From NCBI GenBank assembly GCA_000702525.1, contig JNIN01000001.1, positions 558,001 to 622,000 of the forward strand: a stretch of DNA of 64,000 nucleotides, given 5' to 3'. Below the pieces are notes generated by a model. That model had not been told where the DNA came from, ran no database searches, and saw only the letters and a program-made list of their open reading frames with translations. This DNA comes from Lachnospiraceae bacterium AC2012 (GTDB lineage: Bacteria > Bacillota > Clostridia > Lachnospirales > Lachnospiraceae). The position numbers were made by a program, and so were the translations under genes. Positions 8,626 through 17,188 of this stretch are shown here, in pieces (the stretch's first letter is position 1; each line of letters starts with the position of its first letter).

Positions 8626-10278
8626 CTATAACAGTCGCATTTTTTTGGCTAGCTGAACTAATAATGCACCCTTAGGGAATCTTCGTAATTCACTTTCTGT
8701 AATACCATGCATTAATAATAAAACAACAAAATAAACTACTACACCAACACAGATGGATAATACCGTTGCAATGGCATTGGAACTTAAAATCAGATATACA
8801 AGTTCATAGAAAACATATACGGATAGTCCCATAACGAGAGATGCCAGTGTAGGTACACCATAGGTTTTGGCGAAATCCTGTTTTGCACCACTATATCGGA
8901 TGACTGCCAGTCCATTTAAAATACACATGAGAAGCGCATAAAACGCATTGGCAATGACAACCGCATAGATATTCAGATGGAATGCAAATAACAGTAAAAC
9001 CAGAACAACTGCCTGTGCTACTAAGGCGATGGCAGCATTTTTTACTGGTATTTTCATTCGATTGATGCCCTGCAATAAACCATTGGATAACGTGGATAAA
9101 GCATAAAATACAACGGCAATTGCACCGACGCGAAGCATTGCTGCAGAAGTCTCGTCCGGATCACCAAACAGAAGCATCATAACTGGTTTTGCTAAAACAA
9201 ATAATCCCATAGCACAAGGGATAGCGATTACCATAACAAATCTTGTCGCATTGGTAATCTGACGCTGAACACGTAATTTCTCTTTACTCTGGAAGGCAGC
9301 TGTCAATGCAGGAACGGATGAAGCTGCCATAGCAGATGCTATAGAAATAGGGACATTAATTAATACACGATATTGACCCGTGTAGACACCCCACCAACTG
9401 GAAATAAGCTTCTCATCATATCCCTGTATATGGACGATATTTTTGAAAATACCGGTATCAATAATAGAACTGATATTATAAAGGGTCGTACTTAATAATA
9501 CCGGAATGATTGTGAAAATAAGAATACGAAACAGGTCCTTATATTCTAAAACAACTTTTGTATGGTCTCTTCTGATTTTTCTCTTCAATCGTCTTGTATA
9601 CATGATCATAATGGTAATCATAAATACAAGCGCGGTAAGAGAACCAATGGCTGTTCCCAGTGTTCCGCCGGCTGCACCATAGGCGGCACGATAAGTTGTT
9701 TCATTTCCGAGAACCGCTCCTACTTTTGCTCCGTAGCGAACCAATGTATAGGCGGCTACCACACTGACAATCGCATTTAGAATCTGTTCCGCAATCTGTG
9801 ATATAGCGGTTGGAACCATGGTATGTAATCCCTGGAAAAATCCACGAAGAACACCAACAATTGCCACGATAAAAAGGACCGGGGCAAGTACGCGAAGTGC
9901 CAGTGCACACATAGGCGTCTTTAATAAAGATGCAAATACATCCGCAAGGAAAAATACAACGACAGCCGCTGTTCCACCAGTTATTCCGGCAAATACAAGG
10001 GAGCCCTTTAACACTTTCATTGCATTTTTCACCTGGCCATCTGACATTCTGGCGGCTACCAGTTTGGAAACGGCCAGTGGAATACTATAGGAAGAAATGA
10101 TTAATAAAATATTATAGATTTCATAGGCTGTGCCATAGTAATCATTTCCTGTTTTACCAATAATTGCCGTCAGTGGCATTCGATAAACCAAACCCACGAC
10201 TCTACTGATAATTGATGCAATTGCAAGTATGGAGCCTTGTAATATAAACGCTGTATCGTTTTTCTTATTTTCGCTCAT
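8626..10278 (-). CDS. MATE/MOP-superfamily flippase, MurJ/SpoVB-type polysaccharide biosynthesis protein
   Basis: Integral membrane protein of 550 residues with about 14 hydrophobic segments spread over its length and short charged loops. The N-terminus, with ASIISRVVGLVYRMPLTAIIG, matches the SpoVB/YtgP/MurJ branch of lipid-linked oligosaccharide flippases in Firmicutes. Members of this branch move lipid II or related precursors across the membrane, so a role in cell-wall or polysaccharide synthesis is likely. I cannot separate MurJ function from the sporulation-type SpoVB role by eye. It lies between the DUF3048 protein and the BaiN-type gene, with no visible terminator on either side. Confidence 0.85.
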   Translation of the reverse strand: MSENKKNDTAFILQGSILAIASIISRVVGLVYRMPLTAIIGKTGNDYYGTAYEIYNILLIISSYSIPLAVSKLVAARMSDGQVKNAMKVLKGSLVFAGITGGTAAVVVFFLADVFASLLKTPMCALALRVLAPVLFIVAIVGVLRGFFQGLHTMVPTAISQIAEQILNAIVSVVAAYTLVRYGAKVGAVLGNETTYRAAYGAAGGTLGTAIGSLTALVFMITIMIMYTRRLKRKIRRDHTKVVLEYKDLFRILIFTIIPVLLSTTLYNISSIIDTGIFKNIVHIQGYDEKLISSWWGVYTGQYRVLINVPISIASAMAASSVPALTAAFQSKEKLRVQRQITNATRFVMVIAIPCAMGLFVLAKPVMMLLFGDPDETSAAMLRVGAIAVVFYALSTLSNGLLQGINRMKIPVKNAAIALVAQAVVLVLLLFAFHLNIYAVVIANAFYALLMCILNGLAVIRYSGAKQDFAKTYGVPTLASLVMGLSVYVFYELVYLILSSNAIATVLSICVGVVVYFVVLLLMHGITESELRRFPKGALLVQLAKKMRLL

Positions 10279-10305
10279 AAAACCTTAATTCATTCCATTT
10301 CTAGA

Positions 10306-11412
10306 TTATTGTGGTACCTCTGCAGAATAAACATTCTGATCTGCATAGGCATTCTGAATCAGAGAAACCCAAGTCTGTCCCTGATTTAAAACGATTTCAT
10401 TTCCATCGTTATCATAGTAATGTGTCACACCGGAATCACTATCTTTCTTCCAAGTGATATCGATGATTTTACCATTGGTAATATACTTACCTGTTCCGCT
10501 TCCTACCAGTGGAATATTTAAGTACTGTGTTCCTTCATAGATCGAACTGTCTACATTCTGAAGAATGATATTTGTAACTGCAACCTGTTCGCCATCTACT
10601 TTATCAATCTGCTTATCACCAAACTGATAACGTAAGTATTTATGTGTCTCTTCATCATAAGTAAAGGATGGAGAATTGTTAAAGAAATACAGAGATACAT
10701 ATTTACAATCCTCTCCGGAAGCAAGTTCATTCACAGCACCATCCTCTGCAAACTGATAATGTCCTGTGTAACTGCTGTCATAAGCAGTATCATATCCCTT
10801 ATAAGAGATACCAGCGGCAATGCCCTCTGCACTCGTATAAGCATTGTGTGGCTTTGGATGTTCATCTGTACGGAAGAAAGTAACAGATTCTTCACCGCCA
10901 AGACCATTTAAGTCATCAACGATTCCTGTATTTAAGACTTCTTCACCCTGAACGCTCTGACCGAAGTGCACATAGATGGCATCGAATTCAGATGCAATAT
11001 AGGCATAGTACGGACGACAAGAACGTACATTACCAATCTGTGTTAAATTCTTGTAATCATCATAAATAGCCATTAAACGAGTGATACCACCCTCTACTGG
11101 ACACTCATAAATGACACCCGCAGAATTCAGACCATACTGTGGCATGTTTACCTTGGTATTTTCTGTCATAATCGCGATTGGACGAGAAGAAGCAAGCGCT
11201 TCATCAATCCATTCACCAGTTAAAAGTGATTTCGCCATTCCCTCATGACTTCCATCATCAACAACAGTTTCTTCTGTTGCTTCTGGTTCTGTCGCTACTT
11301 CCTCAGTTTCTTTTGGCTGTTTCAATACAAAGCCCAAAATCACTGCAGCAATAATAATCACTGCAAAAGAAATTCCCATAATGAGCTTTTGCTGTTTAGT
11401 TAAGTTTTTCAT
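10306..11412 (-). CDS. DUF3048 domain protein, membrane-anchored (YerB-like)
   Basis: Extracytoplasmic protein of 368 residues. An N-terminal signal anchor (hydrophobic from about residue 11 to 30) is followed by an acidic Thr/Glu linker (EETVVDDGSHEG) and then the DUF3048 region. That region includes SRPIAIMTENTKVNMPQYGL near its start and GGITRLMAIYDDY, both typical of YerB-type proteins. There is no lipobox cysteine after the hydrophobic segment, so unlike many relatives it looks anchored by its helix rather than by lipid. The molecular function of DUF3048 is unknown. The ATG at 11412 is chosen because AGGAGGAGG lies just upstream; a longer frame would need a TTG inside that ribosome site. 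It overlaps the end of ybeY by 17 bases. Confidence 0.85.
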   Translation of the reverse strand: MKNLTKQQKLIMGISFAVIIIAAVILGFVLKQPKETEEVATEPEATEETVVDDGSHEGMAKSLLTGEWIDEALASSRPIAIMTENTKVNMPQYGLNSAGVIYECPVEGGITRLMAIYDDYKNLTQIGNVRSCRPYYAYIASEFDAIYVHFGQSVQGEEVLNTGIVDDLNGLGGEESVTFFRTDEHPKPHNAYTSAEGIAAGISYKGYDTAYDSSYTGHYQFAEDGAVNELASGEDCKYVSLYFFNNSPSFTYDEETHKYLRYQFGDKQIDKVDGEQVAVTNIILQNVDSSIYEGTQYLNIPLVGSGTGKYITNGKIIDITWKKDSDSGVTHYYDNDGNEIVLNQGQTWVSLIQNAYADQNVYSAEVPQ

Positions 11413-11923
11413 TCGTTTCCTCCTCCTCAAAACGATAGATTTTTAATATGTCTAATATTTCTCGTTGGCGCTGTTCCATCTCTTTTCTTTCATCCTCTTC
11501 CATATGGTCATAGCCCATGAGGTGAAGCATGGAATGTGCGATAAGAAATGCATATTCTCTTTTTACAGAATGTCCATATTCCTCTGCCTGTTCATAGATT
11601 TTTGGTACACATAAGACGATATCTCCCAGCACTACCTCATCTGTTTCCGGATTTGTGATATCATTCATATGCTCAAGTTCAGAGAAATCTCCGGCAGCTG
11701 GGAAATCCAACATTGGAAAGGATAATACATCCGTTGGACGATCGATTTCACGAAATTCCCGATTAGCTTCTTGAATGCCATCTTTATCCATAAACGTCAA
11801 GGATATCTCTACTTCATAAGGAAAATCTTCATGTTCCAAAGCTGCATCAATGACGTCCTCCGCTAGTTTTTTGTAGTCAAAAGGAAATGTTACTTCTGTT
11901 TCTTCTTCTACTAATAATGTCAT
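11396..11923 (-). CDS. ybeY: Endoribonuclease YbeY (rRNA maturation factor)
   Basis: YbeY is a zinc-dependent single-strand RNase involved in 16S rRNA 3' end maturation and ribosome quality control. The 175-residue product contains REIDRPTDVLSFPM and the metal site HSMLHLMGYDH, which fits the HGxLHLxGYDH motif with Ser replacing the usual second Gly. The ATG overlaps the stop of the upstream HD-family gene by 4 bases (ATGA). PhoH, a 7TM-HD protein and YbeY in this order form a conserved Firmicutes arrangement. The C-terminus has a Glu-rich tail. Confidence 0.96.
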   Translation of the reverse strand: MTLLVEEETEVTFPFDYKKLAEDVIDAALEHEDFPYEVEISLTFMDKDGIQEANREFREIDRPTDVLSFPMLDFPAAGDFSELEHMNDITNPETDEVVLGDIVLCVPKIYEQAEEYGHSVKREYAFLIAHSMLHLMGYDHMEEDERKEMEQRQREILDILKIYRFEEEETNEKLN

Positions 11924-13104
11924 AGAATCGATTCCTCCCTAATCATTCGTTCTCTGACTAATAAGAATTGATTAATACTCAGTCCGGATTCATCGTAGAA
12001 TCCACGCTGGGAATATTCATTCAACGTTTGATATATTACCATATCCTGGTTCCAATTGCTTCGCATGGATTCATTTTCTGATAATAATTCCATCTTCGTC
12101 ACAACAACATCGCACATATGAACGATGGCTGATTCCTGCGTTTGTGGCTTTTTGATAATTCCGCCATATTCTGCCAGGATGCTCACGACCTCTTTTGGGA
12201 AGCAATGATCATTTGCAGTTTTAATGGCATTTTGTATCTCTGGCTTTCCAAGAATCTTACCAAGTCGATAATACATACCTGCGCAAGCGGCAGCGAGATC
12301 ATTTCCTCGAATTTCAACCGTACAGGATCTCGCCAGACGACTTACGCGAATCGCATGACGGTACTCTGCATTTGAGAAACGTTTGATATCCTGTAGTAGT
12401 GGATGTTCCAATTCCAGAAGTGCCTCATAGGCTGCGGTATTCTGTTGATCGATCCATTTTAAAATCGAAGGGAAAATGACCAGCATAAAAAAGGCAACAA
12501 AGATGCTTTCACAAAACATCACAAGATATACCGTTTTTGTAATCTTTTGCAGTGCCAGATAACTAAAGGCAATGGAAACACAGAGGTTGATCGCAAAAGA
12601 AACTACAAATAGATATATTTTTGGAATACGAAAATCGGATTTCATTGCATTGGATAACAAAATTCCGAGGATGGAAATCAAAATATAGCCATATAAGTAA
12701 TAGAGATTCAATCCCTGAATGATGGTATAAATAACAGCAAGGTAGCAAGTCGCACCAATCGCCAGTCCATCATCTAAGATCGAATTCAGCAATAACCCAA
12801 TGAGTACAAACGGCATGAAATACTTAGGCGCAAAGGAAAAACCAATAATCAGAGCCCAGCTAAGCAGATGCATGATAAAGACTCTTTTATAATTACTTCC
12901 ATAATACGTTCCATTTAATCTTCGAATTACAAGAGATAGCACAAAAACAATGAAAAAACTACCGGTTATAATAGAAAGACATAAAATTTCATCTATTAAA
13001 ACCTCATTTCGAAGAAATAGAATCAGGATTCCAATGACATACAGCGCAATCGTACCAATAACCGTGACGATTCGTTCTAAAGAAAATTTACTTTCTTCGA
13101 TCAT
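11920..13104 (-). CDS. 7TM HD-family (PgpH-type) membrane protein with degenerate HD domain
   Basis: A 394-residue protein in the position normally held by the 7TM-HD c-di-AMP phosphodiesterase PgpH, between phoH and ybeY. About seven hydrophobic helices fill residues 11-215, and a cytoplasmic domain follows from about 225. That domain aligns in pattern with the PgpH HD domain: EYRHAIRVSRLA keeps the first metal His (H250) and AGMYYRLGK stands where YYHDIGK is expected. The H-D pair is therefore Y279-R280. The later His-His region is also absent (LAEYGGI), although PQTQESAIVHMCDVV still resembles the family. The large extracellular 7TMR-HDED domain of full-length PgpH is missing. Hydrolase activity is unlikely; a sensing or scaffolding role is inference. 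It overlaps phoH by 17 bases and ybeY by 4. Confidence 0.75.
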   Translation of the reverse strand: MIEESKFSLERIVTVIGTIALYVIGILILFLRNEVLIDEILCLSIITGSFFIVFVLSLVIRRLNGTYYGSNYKRVFIMHLLSWALIIGFSFAPKYFMPFVLIGLLLNSILDDGLAIGATCYLAVIYTIIQGLNLYYLYGYILISILGILLSNAMKSDFRIPKIYLFVVSFAINLCVSIAFSYLALQKITKTVYLVMFCESIFVAFFMLVIFPSILKWIDQQNTAAYEALLELEHPLLQDIKRFSNAEYRHAIRVSRLARSCTVEIRGNDLAAACAGMYYRLGKILGKPEIQNAIKTANDHCFPKEVVSILAEYGGIIKKPQTQESAIVHMCDVVVTKMELLSENESMRSNWNQDMVIYQTLNEYSQRGFYDESGLSINQFLLVRERMIREESIL

Positions 13105-14110
13105 GTCGTGCTTCCTTTTTTATTTTTGCATTTTTGTTTTTTGTCTTTTTCTCCTGCTTTTTCTCATAATCTTCGTATGCATTTACAATCTTTTGTACCA
13201 ATGGATGTCTTACGACATCGGCGCCAGAAAGTGTACATACACTGATATCATCAATGTTTTTTAACACATTCGTCGCTACATCAAGACCCGATGTCTGCCC
13301 ACTTGGAAGATCCTTCTGCGTCTGATCTCCAGTGATGACTGCTTTTGAACCAAATCCAATTCTGGTTAAAAACATCTTCATCTGTGCAGGTGTTGTATTT
13401 TGCGCTTCATCAAGAATAATGAAAGCATTATCAAGTGTTCTACCACGCATATAGGCAAGCGGTGCGACCTCGATTAAGCCTTTTTCCATATTTCTCTGGA
13501 AATTATCCGCCCCCATAATCTGATAAAGGGCATCGTATAAAGGTCTTAAATAAGGATCGATTTTACTCTGCAGATCACCCGGCAGGAATCCAAGCTTCTC
13601 TCCTGCTTCAATAGCTGGTCGTGTCAGAATAATTCTACTGACTTCTTCGCGTTGGAAAGCGGTGATTGCCATTGCCATCGCAAGATATGTTTTACCTGTA
13701 CCAGCCGGTCCAATACCAAAGACAATCATGTCATCTCGAATCGCATCGACATATTTCTTCTGTCCAATGGTTTTTGGTTTTACGGGCTTTCCCTGGATGG
13801 TATGGCAAATAATATCATCGTCAAGTGTCAGCATATCATGCTTTTTGATCTGTTCCTTCAGAGAAAGCGCATAATTTACATTCTGTTCTGTAATGGTGTT
13901 TCCTCTTTTCGAAAGTTCCAGCAATTCTTTTAAGACATCAGAAGCACTCTTAACGTCTGCTTCCTCTCCGGAAATCTTTACCTGATCATCCCGGAGTACG
14001 ATGGTGACATTAAGAGTGCTCTCGATCAATTTTAAATTTTTATCAAATTGTCCAAATATATTGCCTAAATGTTCCAATGGAATATTTGTAAAAACTTCTG
14101 TCAAACTCAT
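13088..14110 (-). CDS. phoH: PhoH family ATPase
   Basis: Predicted cytoplasmic ATPase of about 340 residues. It has an N-terminal KH-like RNA-binding region, then Walker A GPAGTGKTYLAMAMAI, Walker B as AFIILDEAQNTTP and the sensor segment VITGDQTQKDLP. This is the PhoH/YbeZ family, linked genetically to YbeY and RNA metabolism. The C-terminus is Lys-rich. The ATG at 14110 is preferred over a TTG eight codons earlier, because an AAGG lies upstream of it and the family normally starts near this point. It leads the phoH-HD-ybeY block, and its 3' end overlaps the HD-family gene by 17 bases. Confidence 0.95.
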   Translation of the reverse strand: MSLTEVFTNIPLEHLGNIFGQFDKNLKLIESTLNVTIVLRDDQVKISGEEADVKSASDVLKELLELSKRGNTITEQNVNYALSLKEQIKKHDMLTLDDDIICHTIQGKPVKPKTIGQKKYVDAIRDDMIVFGIGPAGTGKTYLAMAMAITAFQREEVSRIILTRPAIEAGEKLGFLPGDLQSKIDPYLRPLYDALYQIMGADNFQRNMEKGLIEVAPLAYMRGRTLDNAFIILDEAQNTTPAQMKMFLTRIGFGSKAVITGDQTQKDLPSGQTSGLDVATNVLKNIDDISVCTLSGADVVRHPLVQKIVNAYEDYEKKQEKKTKNKNAKIKKEARHDRRK

Positions 14111-14183
14111 AAATCTAAATACCTTACTAAACAAATTATCTTTTATTCTACCATTTTATAAGCTTAAATCATAGTATTTCTCT

Positions 14184-15491
14184 TTATTCTGTAATTTCGT
14201 CCAGAATCATAGGAATACATTCCACTTTTTCATTGGAAATGTGATACGAAGCAAGGACTTCTTGCTCTGCAGCTTTTAATTGTTCCTTCGTATTTGCATA
14301 TAAAACAGCCAGTGTTTCTCCAGTAGATACTGCATCTCCCACTTTTTTGCAGATTTTCATGCCAACGGTAAGATCAATAACATCTTCTTTCGTCGCTCTT
14401 CCGCCACCAAGTCTCATAACCGTTTCACCAACGGCTTCGGTATCAATTTTCTTTACATAGCCGGAAGAGATAGATTTAACTTCATATACAAGCTTTGCTT
14501 TTGGGAATTTTTCCGGGTTTTCAATATAGGAAATATCCCCACCCTGTGAGCGAACAAATTCCTTGAACTTTTCAAATGCAGAACCATCGGAAATGGCACG
14601 GTGCATCTTCTCGTAAGCTTCCTCTTTTGTTTTTGCCTGTTTTCCAACTAAGAGCATCTGTGCACCAAGGGCATAGACAACTTCCATAAAACGTTTTTCG
14701 CCATGGCCGTGAAGTGCTTCAATGGCTTCGATGACTTCGAGATTGTTTCCCACATACGTACCAAGAGGCTCATCCATATTTGTAATCAATGCAACGGTTT
14801 CCTTGCCAGCACCATTTCCTAATTTTACCATTGTTTCGGCAAGGGAACGCGCTTCCTTTACATCTTTCATAAAGGCGCCATCGCCACATTTTACATCAAG
14901 AACAATCGCATCTGAACCAGAGGCAAGCTTTTTACTCATGATGGAACTTGCGATTAAGGAACGCTGCTGAACCGTAGCCGTCACATCACGCATCGCATAG
15001 ATTTTCTTATCCGCAGGTGCAAGATTGGATGTCTGTGATGCCAATGCAAAGCCCATACGATTTACCTGTGAAATAAAATCCTCTTCGGAAATGTTCACCT
15101 GAAATCCAGGGATACTTTCCAGTTTATCAATAGTACCGCCTGTATGTCCCAAACCTCTACCGGACATTTTGGCAACAGGAACGTTAAGTGCAGCAACCAG
15201 AGGTGCCACTACTAATGTGGTCTTATCTCCTACACCGCCGGAACTATGCTTATCTACTTTGATTCCTTTGATTTTGCTTAGATCCATCGTATCACCAGAA
15301 TCTCGCATAGCTTTCGTAAGCGTCAGTGTTTCACGCTCATTTAATCCTTGAAATACAACAGCCATCAAAAATGCGGATAACTGATAGTCCGGTAAGGAAC
15401 CGTCAATCAATGACGTAATCATTTCCTGTATTTCGTTGTCTGTTAATGCTTCTCCATTTTTCTTCTTTTCAATAATATCTACGATTCTCAT
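14184..15491 (-). CDS. pdp: Pyrimidine-nucleoside phosphorylase
   Basis: Catalyses reversible phosphorolysis of uridine, thymidine and deoxyuridine to base plus (deoxy)ribose 1-phosphate, in nucleoside salvage. The protein of about 435 residues begins with RIVDIIEKKKNGEAL and carries the phosphate-binding signature VDKHSSGGVGDKTTL near residue 80. MSGRGLGHTGGTIDKLE, the substrate-site signature, follows. The C-terminal segment matches the domain used by dimeric PyNP. The ATG at 15491 is preferred to one two codons upstream, because GGGGG lies 8 bases before it. The gene sits between rlmH and phoH and has no visible functional link to either. Confidence 0.95.
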   Translation of the reverse strand: MRIVDIIEKKKNGEALTDNEIQEMITSLIDGSLPDYQLSAFLMAVVFQGLNERETLTLTKAMRDSGDTMDLSKIKGIKVDKHSSGGVGDKTTLVVAPLVAALNVPVAKMSGRGLGHTGGTIDKLESIPGFQVNISEEDFISQVNRMGFALASQTSNLAPADKKIYAMRDVTATVQQRSLIASSIMSKKLASGSDAIVLDVKCGDGAFMKDVKEARSLAETMVKLGNGAGKETVALITNMDEPLGTYVGNNLEVIEAIEALHGHGEKRFMEVVYALGAQMLLVGKQAKTKEEAYEKMHRAISDGSAFEKFKEFVRSQGGDISYIENPEKFPKAKLVYEVKSISSGYVKKIDTEAVGETVMRLGGGRATKEDVIDLTVGMKICKKVGDAVSTGETLAVLYANTKEQLKAAEQEVLASYHISNEKVECIPMILDEITE

Positions 15492-15511
15492 TGTCATAAC
15501 CCCCTAAGTTT

Positions 15512-15991
15512 CTATTTATGATATGGTTCGTTGTGCATAATGCGGAATGCCCGATAGATTTGTTCTGTGAGAATGACACGCATCAACTGATGCGGAAATG
15601 TCATCTTCGAAAAACTTAGCAAATCATTACATCGCTTCTCCACTTCTTTGGAAAGCCCGAGCGAACCGCCAATAACAAAGACAAGATTCGAAGTTCCTGA
15701 GACAAATAATTTACTCATTTTCTCAGATAATTCTACGGAATCTAACTGTTTTCCCTGGATAAATAAACCAATCACATAGTCCTGATCTTTAATATTTCCA
15801 AGAATACGTTGTCCTTCTTTGTCTTTTACAAGCGTATTCTCATGCTCAGATGCATTTTCATCGGTTTTCTCATCGGAAACTTCGATAATCTGAAATTTCG
15901 TATAACGGGATAGTCGTTTGCTATATTCTGCAATCGCATCTCTATAAAATTTTTCTTTTACTTTTCCTACACAAATAATCTTAATATTCAT
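15512..15991 (-). CDS. rlmH: 23S rRNA (pseudouridine1915-N3)-methyltransferase RlmH
   Basis: SPOUT-class methyltransferase that modifies pseudouridine 1915 of 23S rRNA. The product has 159 residues, the usual RlmH length. It begins with MNIKIICVGKVKEKFY, contains FVIGGSLGLSKEV (the knot that binds S-adenosylmethionine) and FPHQLMRVILTEQIYRA, and ends with NEPYHK, the conserved RlmH C-terminus. It starts just after a hairpin that probably terminates the upstream transcript, so it may need its own promoter, which I could not identify. The ribosome site before the ATG is weak. Confidence 0.96.
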   Translation of the reverse strand: MNIKIICVGKVKEKFYRDAIAEYSKRLSRYTKFQIIEVSDEKTDENASEHENTLVKDKEGQRILGNIKDQDYVIGLFIQGKQLDSVELSEKMSKLFVSGTSNLVFVIGGSLGLSKEVEKRCNDLLSFSKMTFPHQLMRVILTEQIYRAFRIMHNEPYHK

Positions 15992-16000
15992 AATCTTCTA

Positions 16001-16027
16001 AAACAAGAAAACGCACCAAGATGGTGC
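16001..16027 (-). terminator. Probable intrinsic terminator after the zinc-ribbon/TPR gene
   Basis: On the minus strand a short hairpin (GCACCA - loop - TGGTGC, 16013-16027) follows the stop of the upstream gene and precedes a broken T-run (TTTTCTTGTTTT). The stem is only 6 base pairs, so read-through into rlmH is likely. Confidence 0.5.
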
Positions 16028-16035
16028 ATCTTCTT

Positions 16036-17160
16036 TTATGGTAAATATTGGTAATTCATTTTTAATACATTGCTGGACATGCCATGTTCATTTACAACAA
16101 TCACAGAAAGAATCTGATTTCCTTCTGGAATTGCGATTGGTTCCACATATTCAGCAGAATCGGAGGTAGGGACCGTTCCATCCCAGGTGTAATATATATG
16201 CTCTCCTTCATTTGCTGTCATCGTAATATAGGTTTGCGTATGATAGGTTCCAGAAGAAGGTGTTACTTCCGGATAATCTGGAGAGGTATATGTTATTTTA
16301 TAGGTTTTGGAAACAACGGAACTCTCTTTTCCATCGGTATTTACGCAAATCGATTTCACCGTTGTTGTTCCATCCGTAAGTTCGATTGGATTTTTGTATT
16401 TATGTCCGGATAATGCTGTTGGAGCCGTTCCATCCAATGTGTAATAAATCGTATATCCACTTGGTGCAGAAAGCTTTAACAGAATATCATCCTTATAACT
16501 GCCACCGTCTTCGGAATAAGTAACCGTATCTGTAACGTAATTTTGGAATAGTTTTAAAATACGTTCCGATGTCACATCTTCTTTTAAATCACGCATAGCT
16601 TCATAATCTTCGGTTTGATCATATAAACGAAGCAAGGTACGATAAGCTTCCGTATTATCAGAATCCAATGAAATGGCTTCTAAAAGAATCTCTTCTGCCT
16701 TCTCATATTCTTCTAACAAGAGATAGTCAGCGCCAATTTTCACTCTGGCCTTCACAGGATAAGTGACTTCTGCCTGCTCGTAATATAAAATTGCGGTTTC
16801 ATAATCTTTAGACTTGTCTTTTGCTTCTCCAACAGAGTAATAATAATTGCCGGAATGGAAATAAATCACCGCGCCTAGAGAAACACAAGCTAGAATGCAT
16901 AAAAGAGTAATCAAAATGATTTTCTTCTTGGAACGTTTCTTTTTTGCATGTTTTTTCGTTGTCGTAGGTTTCTTGTTTTTTTCATGCATAGCATCTGTTT
17001 CTTTTGCTACCGGATGTTCTTCTGGTTGCTCTTTCAATAAGGATGCAAGCGCATCATCATCAAAGGCATTATAATCCGGTACCACTTGAACAGACATTCC
17101 GCAGAAATCGCAGTAAAGTTTTCCATCTTCGATTTTATTACCACAATTTTTACAATTCAT
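16036..17160 (-). CDS. Zinc-ribbon, single-pass membrane protein with TPR and chitobiase-like repeats
   Basis: A 374-residue chimera whose function I cannot name. It opens with a zinc ribbon (CKNCG at the start, then CDFCG about 15 residues later). A Lys-rich segment precedes one membrane helix at about residues 80-100 (IILITLLCILACVSLGAVIYF). A TPR-like stretch follows (DYETAILYYEQAEV, YEKAEEILLEAISL). The C-terminus has two copies of a domain resembling the chitobiase/beta-hexosaminidase C-terminal fold, marked by IYYTLDGTAPT and IYYTWDGTVPT. The TPR and the repeats should face outside the cell, with the zinc ribbon inside. The start at 17160 is set by GGAG six bases upstream; a longer frame needs a TTG inside that site. 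It follows folD by 28 bases. Confidence 0.85.
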   Translation of the reverse strand: MNCKNCGNKIEDGKLYCDFCGMSVQVVPDYNAFDDDALASLLKEQPEEHPVAKETDAMHEKNKKPTTTKKHAKKKRSKKKIILITLLCILACVSLGAVIYFHSGNYYYSVGEAKDKSKDYETAILYYEQAEVTYPVKARVKIGADYLLLEEYEKAEEILLEAISLDSDNTEAYRTLLRLYDQTEDYEAMRDLKEDVTSERILKLFQNYVTDTVTYSEDGGSYKDDILLKLSAPSGYTIYYTLDGTAPTALSGHKYKNPIELTDGTTTVKSICVNTDGKESSVVSKTYKITYTSPDYPEVTPSSGTYHTQTYITMTANEGEHIYYTWDGTVPTSDSAEYVEPIAIPEGNQILSVIVVNEHGMSSNVLKMNYQYLP

Positions 17161-17188
17161 AACAATCTCCAATAAAACTACGTAAACT

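Noticed and set aside
11920-13104. Possible frameshift or truncation of a full-length PgpH gene
   Set aside because: The frame begins with an ATG inside the phoH end and stops at the ybeY start with tight overlaps, so no room remains for a lost extracellular domain; a compact gene is the simpler reading.
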